Source of the DNA: Bacillota bacterium
GTDB taxonomy: Bacteria; Bacillota; UBA4882; UBA8346
DNA: 64,000 nt
Direction of reading: 5' to 3'
Assembly: GCA_023401925.1 (NCBI GenBank)
Contig: JAEXDA010000037.1
Location: forward strand, 62,001-126,000
Positions 51,585 to 60,012 of the stretch are shown piece by piece; the stretch's first letter is position 1; each line of letters opens with the position of its first letter. The position numbers and the translations under genes were made by a program. Under the pieces are notes generated by a model. The model saw only the letters and a program-made list of their open reading frames with translations. It did no database searches and was not told the DNA's origin.

Positions 51585-52796
51585 ATGAAAAAAATCGGAT
51601 TATTTTTAGATTATGAACCTTTGGGGGGGGGGACCTTCCAATATAATCAGACGATGGTCGAAGCTGTTTCAAATTTGCCTGCCACTCAATTTGAAGTAAT
51701 CGTAGGATATACTTCTAAGCTTTGGAAGAGTTATTTAATGGAGTATCCTTCATTACAAACAATATATGTGGAAAAAAGTTTTTGGAGCCGCGCAATTGGT
51801 AAGATTTGGAAAGAATTAAATTTGCCGATGGGATGGTGGCGGAAAATAAATCCGTTATTTCATCCGGTATCAAAAACCATTGTAAAACAAGACTGTGATT
51901 TATGGATTTTTCCATCTCAAGACCAATGGGCATATCAAGTCGATGTTCCTGCATTAGGGACAATTCATGATTTAATGCACCGCTATGAAAAATTTCCTGA
52001 GATTTCGGACAAGGGTGAATATAAGCGGCGGGAGTATCATTATTCTCATATGTGTCGTTTCGCCAGAGGGGTATTGGTTGACTCAGAAATAGGGAAGAAA
52101 CAGGTTATGGAATCGTATGCCGTTCAGCCAAATCAGGTTTTCATTTTGCCATTTGTTCCTCCTAAATGTATCTATAATACCAATTATGATAAAAGCTTAG
52201 AAGGGAAATATGACCTTCCCTCAAAATATATTTTTTATCCTGCACAATTTTGGGAACATAAAAATCATAAGAATTTAATCAAGGCTATTAAAATATTAAG
52301 TGATAAATTACCGGATATTCATTTAGTGCTGGTTGGTTCCAAAAAGAACGGCTACGATTCAGTAGTTGACTTGGTTAAAAGTTTGGAATTAGAAAATAGG
52401 ATTCATTTTTTGGGTTATGTTCCGGAGCAAGATATTCTTTATATATATAAGAAAGCCCGGGCAATGATTATGCCAACATTTTGCGGACCAACGAATATTC
52501 CGCCGTTGGAAGGTTTTGCAGCCGGGTGTCCTGTTGCCGTTTCAAATGTTTACGGAATGCCGGAACAAGTAGGGGATGCAGCGTTATTGTTTGATCCTCA
52601 TTCGGAGCAGGATATTGCGAATATAATTTATCAATTATGGAACAATGATGAGTTATGCAAAAAATTAATTGAAAAAGGATATTTAAAAAATCAACAATGG
52701 GGACAAGAACACTTTAATCGGCAATTGCAAAATATCCTGAGTGAAATTTTAAAACGAGAAAAGTCAGAAAAAATAGGTGACTTTTATGGAACATAA
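51585..52796 (+). CDS. Glycosyltransferase family 4 (2), with a poly-G run
   Basis: A 403-residue GT-B enzyme with donor domain IFYPAQFWEHKNHKNLIKAI, HFLGYVPEQDIL and MPTFCGPTNIPPLEGFAAGCPVAVSNVYGMPEQ. The start KKIGLFLDYEPLGGGTFQYNQ contains ten consecutive G (51623-51632) at codons 13-16. In the given sequence the frame is intact. If the run lost one G, translation would stop about 23 codons on; if it gained one, about four codons on. The next gene starts inside its 3' end. Confidence 0.88.
   Translation: MKKIGLFLDYEPLGGGTFQYNQTMVEAVSNLPATQFEVIVGYTSKLWKSYLMEYPSLQTIYVEKSFWSRAIGKIWKELNLPMGWWRKINPLFHPVSKTIVKQDCDLWIFPSQDQWAYQVDVPALGTIHDLMHRYEKFPEISDKGEYKRREYHYSHMCRFARGVLVDSEIGKKQVMESYAVQPNQVFILPFVPPKCIYNTNYDKSLEGKYDLPSKYIFYPAQFWEHKNHKNLIKAIKILSDKLPDIHLVLVGSKKNGYDSVVDLVKSLELENRIHFLGYVPEQDILYIYKKARAMIMPTFCGPTNIPPLEGFAAGCPVAVSNVYGMPEQVGDAALLFDPHSEQDIANIIYQLWNNDELCKKLIEKGYLKNQQWGQEHFNRQLQNILSEILKREKSEKIGDFYGT
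51623..51632 (+). repeat. Homopolymer G10 in coding sequence
   Basis: Ten G in a row, the longest G run in the window, within an AT-rich gene and only 39 bases from its start codon. The form is like slipped-strand contingency loci known from Campylobacter and other host-associated bacteria. Confidence 0.6.
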
Positions 52797-53607
52797 AGTT
52801 ATAACTAAAATAACAATTATTACGGTATGTTTTAATAGTGAAAAGACTATTGAAAAAACGATATTGAGCGTTATAAATCAAACTTATCCTTTAATCGAGT
52901 ATATTATTATCGATGGTGGTTCTACTGACGGCACTTTGAAAATTATTAAAGAATATCAGAATAAAATCGCTTTTTGGAGCAGCGAACCTGATGAAGGCAT
53001 ATCCGATGCCTTTAATAAGGGAGTGGCGAAGGCTACCGGCGATATCATTGGAATCATTAATTCCGATGATTATTATGCAGAGGATGCAGTGGCTGAAGTT
53101 GTACAGGAACTTCAATCCAATCCCGATTGTGGGTTTGCGTTTGGGGATCAAATATTTGTTAATTCACAAGGAAATAAATTATTCACTCAAAAAGGCGATC
53201 CGGAATATTCAAAAATAATTGGTTACGAGATGCCTTCGATTCCTCATCCTACAGTTTTTGTCCGGCGTCAGGTCTATCAAGAACTTGGCGGATTTGACAA
53301 AATTTATAGAACTGCGATGGATTATGAATTTATATTGCGAATATGCAGGAATGGAGTCAAGGGATATTATATACCGGAAGTCTTAGCCTATCAACGATTA
53401 AATGGCGAGTCGGATCAAAATTATGTCCGGGGGTATCGGGAATCGAGGGAAATTTCCATTCGATACGGGTACAATCATTTCTTGGCGTGGAGCAGATTTG
53501 GTTATAAATGTATGAAAACCTTCATTCGGAAAAAGTTTGAACGAGTAGGGCTTCATCTATTCGTTAAGAGTTTTCGAACCTATTTGGGTCGTCGGTATCG
53601 CTATTGA
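52786..53607 (+). CDS. Glycosyltransferase family 2 (3)
   Basis: A 273-residue GT-A enzyme of the WcaA/EpsE kind: TIITVCFNSEKTIEKTILSVINQTYPLIEYIIIDGGSTDGTL, WSSEPDEGISDAFNKGVAKATGDIIGIINSDDYY and the late MDYEFILRICRNG. ATG 52786 with AATAGGTGA upstream overlaps the preceding stop by 11 bases. The C-terminus is basic (RKKFERVG...GRRYRY). Substrate not predicted. Confidence 0.88.
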   Translation: MEHKVITKITIITVCFNSEKTIEKTILSVINQTYPLIEYIIIDGGSTDGTLKIIKEYQNKIAFWSSEPDEGISDAFNKGVAKATGDIIGIINSDDYYAEDAVAEVVQELQSNPDCGFAFGDQIFVNSQGNKLFTQKGDPEYSKIIGYEMPSIPHPTVFVRRQVYQELGGFDKIYRTAMDYEFILRICRNGVKGYYIPEVLAYQRLNGESDQNYVRGYRESREISIRYGYNHFLAWSRFGYKCMKTFIRKKFERVGLHLFVKSFRTYLGRRYRY

Positions 53608-53657
53608 TAGCAAAATATAAATTTGACACATCAAAATGAAACCATTTGAGGAATTGA

Positions 53658-54743
53658 ATGAGTAAAATTACAATCGATCTTCGAATGATCAAAGCATCGG
53701 GAATTGGGACTTATCTTTATAATCTGATCCCGCTGATCATTAAGGAAAAGCCCCAATATGATTTTGTATTATTAGGAATGGATAAGGGTTTAAAAGAAAT
53801 TCCTTGGACCGATCAATCAAACATAACGATAAGGAATTGTAGATCCGGCATTTATACGATTCAGGAACAAGTCGAATTATGCCGTAATATTCCGAATGAT
53901 ACCAAGTTGTTTTGGTCACCGCATTACAACATTCCTTTGTTATACAGAGGCAAATTACTTGTAACAGTTCACGATTTATTTCATTTGGCGATGCCCCAAA
54001 TGGTTTCGGGGATTCATAAAAGGGTTTATGCGAAATTGATGTTTTCCAAGGTAAGTTCCAACGCTGATGCAATTATTTGTATATCGGAGTTTACCAAAAA
54101 GGAGTTAATCCGTTTTACCCATTGCCAAGAACAGAAGTTACATTTAGTTCATAACGGTATGGATCAATCGTGGCATAATATTACGAAGGAACGCTTTTCT
54201 TGTCAAAAGCCGTTTTTATTATTTGTTGGAAACGTTAAGCCCAATAAAAATTTGGTAAACTTAATCAAGGCTTTTGATTTGATTAAAAATAATATTTCTC
54301 AGGATTTAGTTATCGTTGGGAAGAAAGAAGGCTTTATAACTGGGGATGATGCTGTTTTTAAAGCTGCGGAAGGATTAGGGAACCGGATCCGTTTTACCGG
54401 GCATATTGATAAGGCAACCTTAATTCAGTATTATAAACATGCAGACGCGTTAGTTTTTCCATCTTTTTATGAAGGGTTCGGCCTTCCACCTTTGGAAGCC
54501 ATGATTTGCGGATGTCCGGTTCTGGTTTCCAATGCGGCATCATTACCAGAGGTTTGTGGTGATGCAGCTTTATATTGTAATCCTTTTAATGTTGAAGATA
54601 TAGCGGTTAAAATCTATGAAATTATTAACAATTTAGAATTACGAAAAACTCTTATATCTAATGGCGAAAAAAGAGTCTTGTTGTTTACTTGGGATGAATG
54701 TGCCCAAAAAACTTTAAAAGTTATTGAAAAAGTATTAGCTTAA
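53658..54743 (+). CDS. Glycosyltransferase family 4 (3), mannosyltransferase-like
   Basis: A 361-residue GT-B enzyme. KITIDLRMIKASGIGTYLYNLIP, WSPHYNIPLLYRGKLLVTVHDLFHLAMP and FTKKELIRF are typical of mannosyltransferase B-like GT4 proteins. The donor domain has FLLFVGNVKPNKNLVNLIKAF and ALVFPSFYEGFGLPPLEAMICGCPVLVSNAASLPEVCGDAALY. A GDP-mannose or GDP-6-deoxy sugar donor is plausible from context only. ATG with GAGGAA. Confidence 0.87.
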   Translation: MSKITIDLRMIKASGIGTYLYNLIPLIIKEKPQYDFVLLGMDKGLKEIPWTDQSNITIRNCRSGIYTIQEQVELCRNIPNDTKLFWSPHYNIPLLYRGKLLVTVHDLFHLAMPQMVSGIHKRVYAKLMFSKVSSNADAIICISEFTKKELIRFTHCQEQKLHLVHNGMDQSWHNITKERFSCQKPFLLFVGNVKPNKNLVNLIKAFDLIKNNISQDLVIVGKKEGFITGDDAVFKAAEGLGNRIRFTGHIDKATLIQYYKHADALVFPSFYEGFGLPPLEAMICGCPVLVSNAASLPEVCGDAALYCNPFNVEDIAVKIYEIINNLELRKTLISNGEKRVLLFTWDECAQKTLKVIEKVLA

Positions 54744-54783
54744 TAGAAAATTATTGGAGCTAAGATATTTGGAGGCTTTTTTA

Positions 54784-55710
54784 ATGAATAAGGAATCCAC
54801 GATCTATGTCGCCGGACATAACGGATTGGTAGGTTCGGCAATTGTAAGAAAATTGCAGGATAATCATTTTGAAAATTTGATTTTTCGCACCAGCAAAGAA
54901 CTTGATTTACGCAGTCAAGATGCAGTTAAAGATTTTTTTGAAAACGAAAAACCTGAATATATCTTTTTAGCCGCAGCCAAGGTCGGCGGTATTTGGGCCA
55001 ACAGCGCCACTCCGGCCGAGTTCATTTATGATAATTTAATGATCGAAGCCAATATCATTCACAACGCCTATCGTTACGGCGCAAAAAAGCTATTATTTCT
55101 TGGGAGTTCCTGCATTTATCCTAAACTTGCCCCCCAACCGTTGAAAGAAGAATATTTATTAACGGGCGAACTTGAACCGACCAATAGCGCTTATGCCATT
55201 GCCAAAATAACCGGGATTGAGATGTGCCGGGCTTATAATAAGCAGTACGGAACCAATTTTATCTCCGTAATGCCCACCAATCTTTACGGACCCAATGATA
55301 ATTTTGATTTACAATCTTCCCATGTTTTGCCGGCTTTAATCCGTAAATTTCATGAGGCCAAGATCCATCATTCCCCGGAAGTTGTTGTTTGGGGAACGGG
55401 AACTCCGGTGCGGGAATTTTTGCATGTGGATGATTTGGCTGAGGCTTGTCTTTATTTGATGGAGAATTATAACGATACCGGTATTGTCAATATCGGCTGC
55501 GGTGAAGGAATAACCATCAAGGAACTGGCGTTGTTAATTCGGGAAGTTATAGGATTTGAGGGGAAATTGGTTTTTGATACGACTAAACCTGACGGGACTC
55601 CGGTAAAGATTAATGATATCGGTAAATTAAAAAGCCTCGGCTGGCAGCCACGGATTACTTTACCCCAGGGGATTGCCGATACTTATCAATGGTATCTCCA
55701 AAATCAATAA
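54784..55710 (+). CDS. fcl: GDP-L-fucose synthase
   Basis: Fcl/WcaG epimerizes and reduces GDP-4-keto-6-deoxymannose to GDP-L-fucose. The 308-residue SDR has TIYVAGHNGLVGSAIVRKL, the family signature AAAKVGGIWANSATPAEFIYDNLMIEANIIHNAY, SSCIYPKLAPQPLKEEYLLTG and the YxxxK pair in SAYAIAKITG. The frame opens upstream at 54754, but GGAGG (54770-54774) and ATG 54784 give the normal length. With gmd at 30966 it completes the GDP-fucose pathway, more than 20 kb away in the same locus. Confidence 0.96.
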   Translation: MNKESTIYVAGHNGLVGSAIVRKLQDNHFENLIFRTSKELDLRSQDAVKDFFENEKPEYIFLAAAKVGGIWANSATPAEFIYDNLMIEANIIHNAYRYGAKKLLFLGSSCIYPKLAPQPLKEEYLLTGELEPTNSAYAIAKITGIEMCRAYNKQYGTNFISVMPTNLYGPNDNFDLQSSHVLPALIRKFHEAKIHHSPEVVVWGTGTPVREFLHVDDLAEACLYLMENYNDTGIVNIGCGEGITIKELALLIREVIGFEGKLVFDTTKPDGTPVKINDIGKLKSLGWQPRITLPQGIADTYQWYLQNQ

Positions 55711-55781
55711 AACATTTAAGCTATCTTCTTAAAAATGGTTAATTCAGATATTCGTTTAAAAAAATTAAATTTCAAAAGCAA

Positions 55782-55816
55782 TATCTCCCGCGGAGGCGCA
55801 GTGGCGCTGAGAAAAC
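55782..55816. repeat. CCGCGGAGGCGCAG-type repeat fragment
   Basis: ATATCTCCCGCGGAGGCGC then AGTGGCGCTGAGAAAAC. It is roughly the reverse complement of the segment at 30548-30588, and both resemble widespread CTCTGCGCC repeats. The 55711-55888 gap holds nothing else recognisable. Confidence 0.4.
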
Positions 55817-55888
55817 ATATTAAAGAGAGCTAAAGTTTAAATAAAATCTTGCGTGAAATTTATTAATTAAAAGATGGAAAAAGGGTAA

Positions 55889-56836
55889 ATGAGTAAAATT
55901 TTAATTACCGGCGGCGCCGGTTTTATCGGCAGTCATTTAGCCGAATCCTTAATTAAAGCGGGACATTCGGTAATAGTATATGATAATTTAAGGACTGGAA
56001 ATCGTTCTAATTTAGGTGATCTTCCGGTTCATTTTGTTCAAGGCGATATCTTGGATGAAAAGATGCTTTCGGAAACAATGCATGATCAAGAAAATGTATT
56101 TCACCTGGCCGCTTTTACCAGTGTGGTTGAGTCCATGAACCACATGGAGGAATGTATCGATATTAATTTTCATGGCACCTTAAATGTATTAAAGGTAGCT
56201 AAGGAAAATCGGGTCCGGAAAGTTATTTTAGCATCCTCTGCAGCAGTATATGGGGATTCACCTGAGCTGCCTAAAACAGAGGAAATGCCTTTAAATCCTA
56301 AGTCGCCTTATGCCATTACCAAAGTGGACGGGGAATATTATTGTAACCTCTATAGTGATGCTTATGGATTACCGACGGTATGCGCCCGTTTTTTTAATGT
56401 TTTTGGTGAAAGGCAGGATCCCCATTCGGCCTATGCCGCGGCCATTCCGATTTTTATTACTAAGTTTTTACGAAACGAGTCGGTAACTATATATGGAGAC
56501 GGCACTCAATTGCGGGATTTCATCTATGTTAAAGACTTGGTAAAAGCTTTATTGCTTCTAATGGATAAAGGAAATGGCATATTTAATATCGGGTATGGAA
56601 AAGCCGTTGATATTAATTCTTTAATCCACTCAATTCAAGAAAATTTACATTCGAGTTCTGAAATTGTCTATACAACGGAACGGGCGGGAGAGATTAAGAA
56701 TTCGTTTTCTTCGGTTGCAAAATTGAATTCCTTAGGGTTTAAACCGGATTTTTCTTTTGAAGCCGGCCTTATCAGAACCATTAATTATTTTAAACAAAAT
56801 TTGTCTAAGATTGACAAAAAAGAAGTTCGTTATTAG
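55889..56836 (+). CDS. NAD-dependent sugar epimerase (UDP-hexose 4-epimerase-like)
   Basis: A 315-residue extended SDR: ILITGGAGFIGSHLAESLIKAGHSVIVYDNLRTG, HLAAFTSVVESMNH, ASSAAVYGDSPELPKTEEMPLNPKSPYAITKVDGEYY (YxxxK) and RFFNVFGERQDPHSAYAAAIPIFI. It is like GalE/WbpP/Gne enzymes acting on UDP-Glc, UDP-GlcNAc or their acids. The last stretch overlaps an unused frame in front of the next glycosyltransferase. ATG with AAAGGG. Confidence 0.87.
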   Translation: MSKILITGGAGFIGSHLAESLIKAGHSVIVYDNLRTGNRSNLGDLPVHFVQGDILDEKMLSETMHDQENVFHLAAFTSVVESMNHMEECIDINFHGTLNVLKVAKENRVRKVILASSAAVYGDSPELPKTEEMPLNPKSPYAITKVDGEYYCNLYSDAYGLPTVCARFFNVFGERQDPHSAYAAAIPIFITKFLRNESVTIYGDGTQLRDFIYVKDLVKALLLLMDKGNGIFNIGYGKAVDINSLIHSIQENLHSSSEIVYTTERAGEIKNSFSSVAKLNSLGFKPDFSFEAGLIRTINYFKQNLSKIDKKEVRY

Positions 56837-56849
56837 AGAGGATAAGGAA

Positions 56850-57983
56850 ATGAAAGTTGCAATTGTCCATGAATGGTTTGTCACATACGCCGGTTCTGAG
56901 CGGGTTGTGGAGCAAATGGTTCAACTCTTTCCGGAAGCTGATTTATTTAGTATAGTAGATTTTTTGCCCACTAAAGATCGGGCTTTTATTATGAACAAGT
57001 CTGTTCAGACTTCTTTCATCCAAAAATTTCCCTTTGCCCGTAAAAAGTATCGCCAGTACTTACCGTTCATGCCCTTGGCCGTTGAACAATTTGATTTGTC
57101 CGGGTATGACTTGATTCTTTCCAGTTCTCACGCGGTGGCGAAAGGCGTATTAACAGGGCCGGATCAGTTACATATCTCTTATGTCCATACTCCGATTCGC
57201 TACGCTTGGGATTTACAACATCAATATTTAAAAGAATCCGGTTTGGATACAGGAATTAAAGGCCTACTTGCTAAAAAGATGCTTCATGATCTGCGGTTAT
57301 GGGATCTTAGGACTGCCAATGGTGTAGATTCCTTTATTGCTAATTCTGAATTTATTGCTAGACGAATTTGGAAAGTATACCGGCGGGAAGCTGCGGTTAT
57401 CTATCCGCCGGTGGATGTGGATTCATTTGAACTATATGAACAAAAAGAAGATTTTTATCTGACTGCCTCCAGGATGGTTCCTTATAAGAAAATCGACCTA
57501 ATTGTCGAGGCCTTTTCGGAATTAAGGGATAAAAAATTAGTTGTTATCGGCGATGGACCGGATTTTAAGAAGATTCGTGCTAAAGCCGGTGATAATGTTC
57601 AATTTTTGGGATATCAGCCTTCAACTGTTTTAAAAGATTATATGCAACGAGCCAAAGCATTTATTTTTGCTGCTGAAGAAGACTTTGGGATTATGCCTGT
57701 TGAAGCCCAGGCTTGCGGAACTCCAGTTATAGCTTATGGGAAGGGTGGAGCGTTGGAAACGGTGGTTGGTCTTGAACATGGGGATTCACCAACTGGAATC
57801 TTTTTTTATGAGCAAAGTATTCCATCTCTTGTTCAGGGTGTAAAATTGTTTGAATCAGAAATCAATAACATTTTACCGAAGGTCTGTCACGAAAATTCAC
57901 TAAGGTTTTCTTCTCAACGGTTTCGTAAAGAAATGTTAGCTTTTGTAAATGAACAAATTGTGACGCTCAAAAAATTAAAATGA
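56850..57983 (+). CDS. Glycosyltransferase family 4 (4), WbaZ/mannosyltransferase-like
   Basis: A 377-residue GT-B enzyme. The start MKVAIVHEWFVTYAGSERVVEQMVQLFPEADLF, then FARKKYRQYLPFMPLAVEQFDLSGYDLILSSSHAVAKGVLTGPDQLHISYVHTPIRYAWDLQHQYL, is highly typical of O-antigen mannosyltransferases of the WbaZ kind. Donor domain: YLTASRMVPYKKIDLIVEAF and FAAEEDFGIMPVEAQACGTPVIAYGKGGALETV. Start set by GAGAGGATAAGG before ATG 56850; the longer frame begins inside the upstream gene. Confidence 0.9.
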   Translation: MKVAIVHEWFVTYAGSERVVEQMVQLFPEADLFSIVDFLPTKDRAFIMNKSVQTSFIQKFPFARKKYRQYLPFMPLAVEQFDLSGYDLILSSSHAVAKGVLTGPDQLHISYVHTPIRYAWDLQHQYLKESGLDTGIKGLLAKKMLHDLRLWDLRTANGVDSFIANSEFIARRIWKVYRREAAVIYPPVDVDSFELYEQKEDFYLTASRMVPYKKIDLIVEAFSELRDKKLVVIGDGPDFKKIRAKAGDNVQFLGYQPSTVLKDYMQRAKAFIFAAEEDFGIMPVEAQACGTPVIAYGKGGALETVVGLEHGDSPTGIFFYEQSIPSLVQGVKLFESEINNILPKVCHENSLRFSSQRFRKEMLAFVNEQIVTLKKLK

Positions 57984-58025
57984 AATGCAGTTCAATTATT
58001 GGTATTGATTGGAGGATAAGAAGAA

Positions 58026-58904
58026 ATGAAAGCCATCATACTCGCCGGCGGCGCCGGTACTCGTCTCTATCCGTTAACCATGGTTACCAGTAAACAGCTT
58101 TTACCGGTTTACGACAAACCCATGATTTATTACCCATTATCCGTCCTGATGCTTGCCGGTATACAGGACATCCTGATCATCTCCACTCCCGACGACACTC
58201 CCAATTTCCAAAAACTCCTTGGCAGCGGAACTCAATTCGGTATCAACCTTTCTTACGCGGTCCAACCTAATCCCGGCGGCCTCGCCCAGGCATTTCTGGT
58301 CGGTGAGGAGTTTATTGCCGGTGATGATTGCGCCATGATCCTCGGTGATAATATTTTTTACGGCAATGGTTTAGGTAAATTGTTGCAAGAAGCCGTTTCC
58401 AATCAAGATCGGGCCACAGTTTTTGGTTATTATGTGGAAGATCCCGAACGCTTCGGGGTCGTTGAGTTTGATCCGGAGGGTAAGGTTCTATCAGTAGAAG
58501 AAAAACCGAAGGTGCCTAAATCCAATTATGCCATTACCGGTCTGTATTTTTACGATAATAAAGTTGTCGAATACGCGAAAGCGCTCAAACCCAGCGCCCG
58601 GGGGGAGCTGGAAATTACCGATTTGAACCGGGTTTATCTTGAACAAGGACGTCTCGATGTGAAATTATTGGGCCGTGGCTTTGCCTGGCTTGATACCGGC
58701 ACTGTAGAAAGTTTACTCGATGCAGCGGAGTTTATCAAGACTATTGAAAAACGGCAAGGGATCAAGATTTCAGCGCCGGAAGAAATAGCTTATACCCAAG
58801 GTTGGATCGACAAGGAACAGCTATTGGAATCTGCAGAACGCTATGGCAAGTCACCCTATGGACAACATTTAAAACGGGTGGCGGAGCGGAAGATTCGCTA
58901 TTAG
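58026..58904 (+). CDS. rmlA: Glucose-1-phosphate thymidylyltransferase
   Basis: RmlA makes dTDP-glucose, the first step to dTDP-L-rhamnose. The 292 residues match the family: MKAIILAGGAGTRLYPLTMVTSKQLLPVYDKPMIYYPLSVLMLAGIQDILII, ILGDNIFYG (metal Asp), VEEKPKVPKSNYAITGLYFYDNKVV, and GRGFAWLDTGT. ATG with GGAGGATAAG. The other rml genes follow after about 1.1 kb of debris. Confidence 0.97.
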   Translation: MKAIILAGGAGTRLYPLTMVTSKQLLPVYDKPMIYYPLSVLMLAGIQDILIISTPDDTPNFQKLLGSGTQFGINLSYAVQPNPGGLAQAFLVGEEFIAGDDCAMILGDNIFYGNGLGKLLQEAVSNQDRATVFGYYVEDPERFGVVEFDPEGKVLSVEEKPKVPKSNYAITGLYFYDNKVVEYAKALKPSARGELEITDLNRVYLEQGRLDVKLLGRGFAWLDTGTVESLLDAAEFIKTIEKRQGIKISAPEEIAYTQGWIDKEQLLESAERYGKSPYGQHLKRVAERKIRY

Positions 58905-58975
58905 CTATCGGCCATCGGTGTTTGGCGATCGATAATTGGCTTAAAAGCGATCGCCGAAAGCCAATTGGAGGGTCA

Positions 58976-59152
58976 ATGACGCAGTTTTAAACTCTAACGG
59001 TTTGGAAACTTGCCCATGAACTTGTACTTGATGTCTACCGAATTACGAAAAAGTTTTCAGTGGATGAAAAGTATCGCTTAACGGATCGGATTTGCAGAGC
59101 GGCAGCTTCTGTTCCGATGAACATTAGTGAGAGACAGGCAGAAGTACTCTGA
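58976..59152 (+). pseudogene. Broken S23/IVP-type four-helix bundle gene
   Basis: GGAGGG is followed by ATG 58976: MTQF, then a TAA where Lys is expected, then in the same frame TLTVWKLAHELVLDVYRITKKF, KYRLTDRICRAAASVPMNISE and a stop at 59150. The family normally continues NIAEGFGR for another ~60 residues, so the 3' half is missing and codon 5 is a nonsense codon (AAA to TAA would explain it). An intact relative is at 25742-26101. Upstream, 58904-58970 holds GCGATCG / CGATCGC inverted repeats. Confidence 0.8.
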
Positions 59153-59249
59153 ACTTCCCCTTGTGAAGTAAAACAAGTTGTTGATTCAAATGGAAGGGTA
59201 ACCCTAGCCGATGTCCCCTAAATTCTTTAGTCCCCAAAGGCATCGGTTA

Positions 59250-59372
59250 GGAGTTGTTCCAAAAGTAAATTTTAACGATAAAGAAATACAATATATTGAA
59301 GTCAAACCATTCGATGAAGCTATATATTGTATTTTTTATTGATTTTGAATTGCTTTTTAGACAGCCTTCGAG
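59250..59372 (-). mobile_element. MITE-like element, copy 2
   Basis: Read on the - strand this matches copy 1 (19495-19623): GGCTGTCTAAAAAG at one end, AATCAATAAAAAATACAATATAT, CTTCATCGAAT, TTCAATATATTGTATTTC and AAAATTTACTTTTGGAAC at the other. It lies in a debris-rich stretch between rmlA and rmlC. Both copies are next to a GTGAGGT on the outer side, so the true end may be a few bases further out. Confidence 0.6.
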
Positions 59373-59633
59373 AGTGAGGTCTTGACCAACTGCTGGCCTA
59401 GGCATAACCCGAAATTCTCTATTTATGTTGGATTCTGGCCAAATTATTTATTTCGACTCATATCGTCAGGCTTAAAAGAATTTTGGCCTGAAAGGATGGC
59501 AAAAACGTTAAAGGCAAAAAGTTAGAAACTAATTGCCGATCCCCAACAGCCAAGGGCGCAATCGATAACAAAATTTGAATATGATATAATAATTAAAACC
59601 GAGCCGGAATAAAAGTACGAAAGTGGTGATAGA
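59373..59633. other. Gap without recognisable feature
   Basis: No gene was recognised here. A TATAAT occurs at 59584-59589, about 45 bases before the ATG of the next, frameshifted gene; its -35 partner is poor. Confidence 0.4.
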
Positions 59634-59944
59634 ATGGGAAATGAAAATTCCAAGAACTGGTCTTGGGACATTTGGGTCATCTCACCCAGGAAATCGCTGA
59701 AATAAAAATTGACATTGAGCAAGTTAAAACATCCGTTGTCTGTATTGAAAATGATCGGGGCGAAAAAATCCGCGCTTTATTTGACGCCCGGGAAGCGCAG
59801 AATGATGTCAATGAGCGGATTTTTAGAACGATGAACCGTATCGAGAATAAACTGGATGAGTTGGCTCTTCAAGTTTCCTCCCATGATACATTGTTAATAC
59901 CCACAAAGAACCGCAGTTCGTTTCTCCTCGGGGGAGAAAGATAG
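59634..59944 (+). pseudogene. Frameshifted small coiled-coil gene
   Basis: GGTGAT is followed by ATG 59634, which opens MGNENSKNWSW and closes after 23 codons. In another frame from about 59645 a continuous protein follows: FQELVLGHLGHLTQEIAEIK, DIEQVKTSVVCIENDRGEKIRALFD, EKVNDV-like NERIFRTMNRIENKLDELA. This resembles small coiled-coil proteins with the VVxIENDxGxKIxALFD pattern seen in many Bacillota. A one-base change in the first 20 codons would restore one gene. Function unknown. Confidence 0.55.
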
Positions 59945-60012
59945 AATGAGGGTGGTCCCGATTTTACCATCCATGCTTTCAGAATCTCTTTTTGTAAAGG
60001 AGTCAATAATAT

